A stretch of 61,066 nt of DNA from a virus, in the IMG/VR virus record IMGVR_UViG_3300007734_000736, positions 1-61,066 of that record, one strand, 5' to 3'. Positions 59,942 through 61,066 of the stretch are shown here, piece by piece (the first letter of the stretch is position 1; each line of letters opens with the position of its first letter). The notes beneath the pieces are model-generated. The model ran no database searches. It was not told the DNA's origin and saw nothing but the letters and a program-made list of their open reading frames with translations. The position numbers and the translations under genes were made by a program.

Positions 59942-60261
59942 CAGATTCCACGTGTATACTTCTGAGACTTCGGTGGCATCTTCTTGTCTGCACTTGGGCC
60001 TCCCCAGAAAAACTTATTAGCCCAGTAGGCTGCGCTAGACGGACCTTTTGCAATGTTCTTTGCGTGACGGGTCTTGAATGCCTTGCGAGCCTCTGGGCTA
60101 TAGTTGTGACCCATTTTCTGGTCACCAAATCGAATGATACGTGGACGACCATCAATCTTGACCGCCACGATACCTTTCTTCGTAGGATGCGATGGAGTCT
60201 TCTTGGGCTTGCTGAAGCCAGAAAGACCGTAGCGCTTTAGGAAGTCTGCATCGTTTGCCAT
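59941..60261 (-). CDS. Small basic conserved protein (106 residues)
   Basis: IIRFGDQKMGHNYSPEARK followed by AYWANKFFWGG; a short basic protein type shared by phages and large viruses, often next to DUF5872 proteins. Function unknown. Confidence 0.7.
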   Translation of the reverse strand: MANDADFLKRYGLSGFSKPKKTPSHPTKKGIVAVKIDGRPRIIRFGDQKMGHNYSPEARKAFKTRHAKNIAKGPSSAAYWANKFFWGGPSADKKMPPKSQKYTRGI

Positions 60262-60266
60262 ATAGG

Positions 60267-60274
60267 CAAAGATA
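60267..60274 (-). promoter_or_regulatory. TAnnTTTG promoter element (TATCTTTG)
   Basis: Only five bases before the ATG at 60261 and overlapping the gap after the oxygenase stop; transcripts would be nearly leaderless. Confidence 0.45.
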
Positions 60275-60279
60275 GCAAA

Positions 60280-60879
60280 CTACTTATAGCTATTCCCCCC
60301 CGCCCAAAGGACCAAGGACTCACGCACTCCGCTAGTTACAGGAGTAACTCTGTGTAACAAATATGATGGAAAAATTATCACCGTGCCCTGGGCTTTTGAA
60401 GCTGTTGCCTCGCCAGAACCTGAGCGAATCTCTAGTTCTCCGCCCTGGTAATCATTTGGGTCGCTAAGCTGAACCACGAGAGAAATCTTACGAAAGGCAA
60501 GCTCATTAGGCCCAATGTCCATGTGCCAATTGTAGAAGCCTTTCTCAGTTGCCTCGTACTGGGTGTACTGAATTGAATCTTGAATGGACTGCAGGTCGAA
60601 CTGCCACATGTTATCATTGGCGATAGTCATGTAGTTCATCAGTCGGTCGTACAGCCAACCGTGGGGGTTGGCTCGGGGAATCCACTTGATGTTTGACTTA
60701 CGCACTTGATTGAGCGCTTCGTCTTCAAAATTGGCAGCTACTTGCCCACGAGAGATGGGAATTACGCTTGCCTCCTTCTTGATTTTGGCAATCTCCTCCT
60801 TGTTGAAAGCAGAGTCAAAGTAGTACCAGCCAGTCATATCGCGGCCTTTGCCGCGGTCAAATGTTGGATTGAGGTTCAT
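60280..60879 (-). CDS. 2-oxoglutarate/Fe(II) oxygenase (prolyl-4-hydroxylase/PiuC-like)
   Basis: 199 residues. WHMDIG gives H119/D121, YQGGELEI lies on the next strand, and H176 with R186 complete the metal and 2-oxoglutarate sites. This is the PKHD/P4H-type layout. The ATG overlaps the TAA of the GT4-GT25-lysyl hydroxylase gene (TAATG), so it is the last coupled enzyme of the collagen operon. Likely substrates are the collagen-like protein or its glycans; proline is less likely, since Y-position Pro is nearly absent there. Confidence 0.85.
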   Translation of the reverse strand: MNLNPTFDRGKGRDMTGWYYFDSAFNKEEIAKIKKEASVIPISRGQVAANFEDEALNQVRKSNIKWIPRANPHGWLYDRLMNYMTIANDNMWQFDLQSIQDSIQYTQYEATEKGFYNWHMDIGPNELAFRKISLVVQLSDPNDYQGGELEIRSGSGEATASKAQGTVIIFPSYLLHRVTPVTSGVRESLVLWAGGNSYK

Positions 60880-61066
60880 TATTTATTTCGGTTACAGAAT
60901 GAAACAAGTACAAAGCGCTTACCCTTGGTTACTGCACGTGCGCCGTGTCGGTGAGTGATTACAGATGGGTGTACTGAGATGTATCCAGTCTTGCCTTTGT
61001 GCAGCTCTTTTTGACGCCAGAAGTACGTGCCTCCGCCTTCGTAGTCGTCATTCAAAGCAAGCACCA
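60879..61066 (-). CDS. GT4-GT25-lysyl hydroxylase fusion, C-terminal end (continues from base 1)
   Basis: The last 61 codons and stop of the gene described at 1-2276. It carries the second half of the lysyl-hydroxylase domain: YEGGGTYFW, the metal ligand H757 in THRHG, and R767 in KGKRFVLVSF. Bases 60940-61066 duplicate 1-127; the unique part is 60879-60939. Read alone it would be mistaken for a small 2OG-oxygenase fragment. Confidence 0.9.
   Translation of the reverse strand, partial: VLALNDDYEGGGTYFWRQKELHKGKTGYISVHPSVITHRHGARAVTKGKRFVLVSFCNRNK
60940..61066. repeat. Terminal redundancy, right copy (circular closure)
   Basis: Identical to bases 1-127; see the left copy. Confidence 0.95.

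Overview
The window is a complete circular phage genome, almost certainly assembled from metagenomic reads. Bases 1-127 are identical to bases 60940-61066, so the molecule closes on itself at about 60,939 bp. One gene (about 778 residues) is cut by this artificial linearisation point. The phage probably infects a member of the Bacteroidota. The best evidence is a TAnnTTTG promoter element, the Bacteroidota -7 box, just upstream of at least ten genes, sometimes with a TTG about 20 bases further up. The long terminase and portal, the scaffold/capsid/neck-ring order and the very large tail proteins recall crAss-like podoviruses or a smaller relative. That placement is from memory of the families and was not searched.

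Minus-strand virion block (about 18.8 kb down through 1 and on to 39.5 kb, read counter-clockwise): small lysine-rich virion proteins; a tail-fibre-like protein; a co-chaperonin-like protein; terminase; portal; a fibre-base protein; a 1409-residue collagen-like protein; then the enzymes described below. Next come two small conserved proteins, scaffold, major capsid protein, an auxiliary protein, two neck proteins, a 1677-residue tail protein, two internal proteins and a 1929-residue internal protein with an HEVWH motif. A holin/spanin lysis cassette closes the block. Plus-strand islands inside it carry a winged-helix-like protein, a secreted protein and a GH19-type endolysin.

Plus-strand early block (22.0-39.5 kb): many tiny ATGA-coupled genes; an amidoligase plus a class II glutamine amidotransferase; an annealing-type protein; a PD-(D/E)XK exonuclease; SSB; a second nuclease; a gamma-glutamylcyclotransferase; an FkbM methyltransferase; a DnaA-domain-IV protein; a sulfotransferase; a primase-helicase; RusA; and a glycosyltransferase. 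I saw no DNA polymerase, RNA polymerase, integrase or tRNA gene, so replication probably uses the host polymerase. Between the blocks (20.3-23.1 kb) lies repeat-rich non-coding DNA with arrays of TAAC spaced exactly 11 bp apart; it is the likely control and origin region.

The most exciting content is a collagen-modification operon at the junction. The collagen gene is followed by a 2-oxoglutarate oxygenase, then a single protein fusing a GT4-type glycosyltransferase, a GT25-type (collagen-galactosyltransferase family) domain and a procollagen-lysyl-hydroxylase domain, then a third 2OG oxygenase. The collagen carries lysine almost only in the Gly-X-Lys-Gly context that lysyl hydroxylases use. 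The phage therefore appears to encode a fibre together with the enzymes to hydroxylate it and add sugars.
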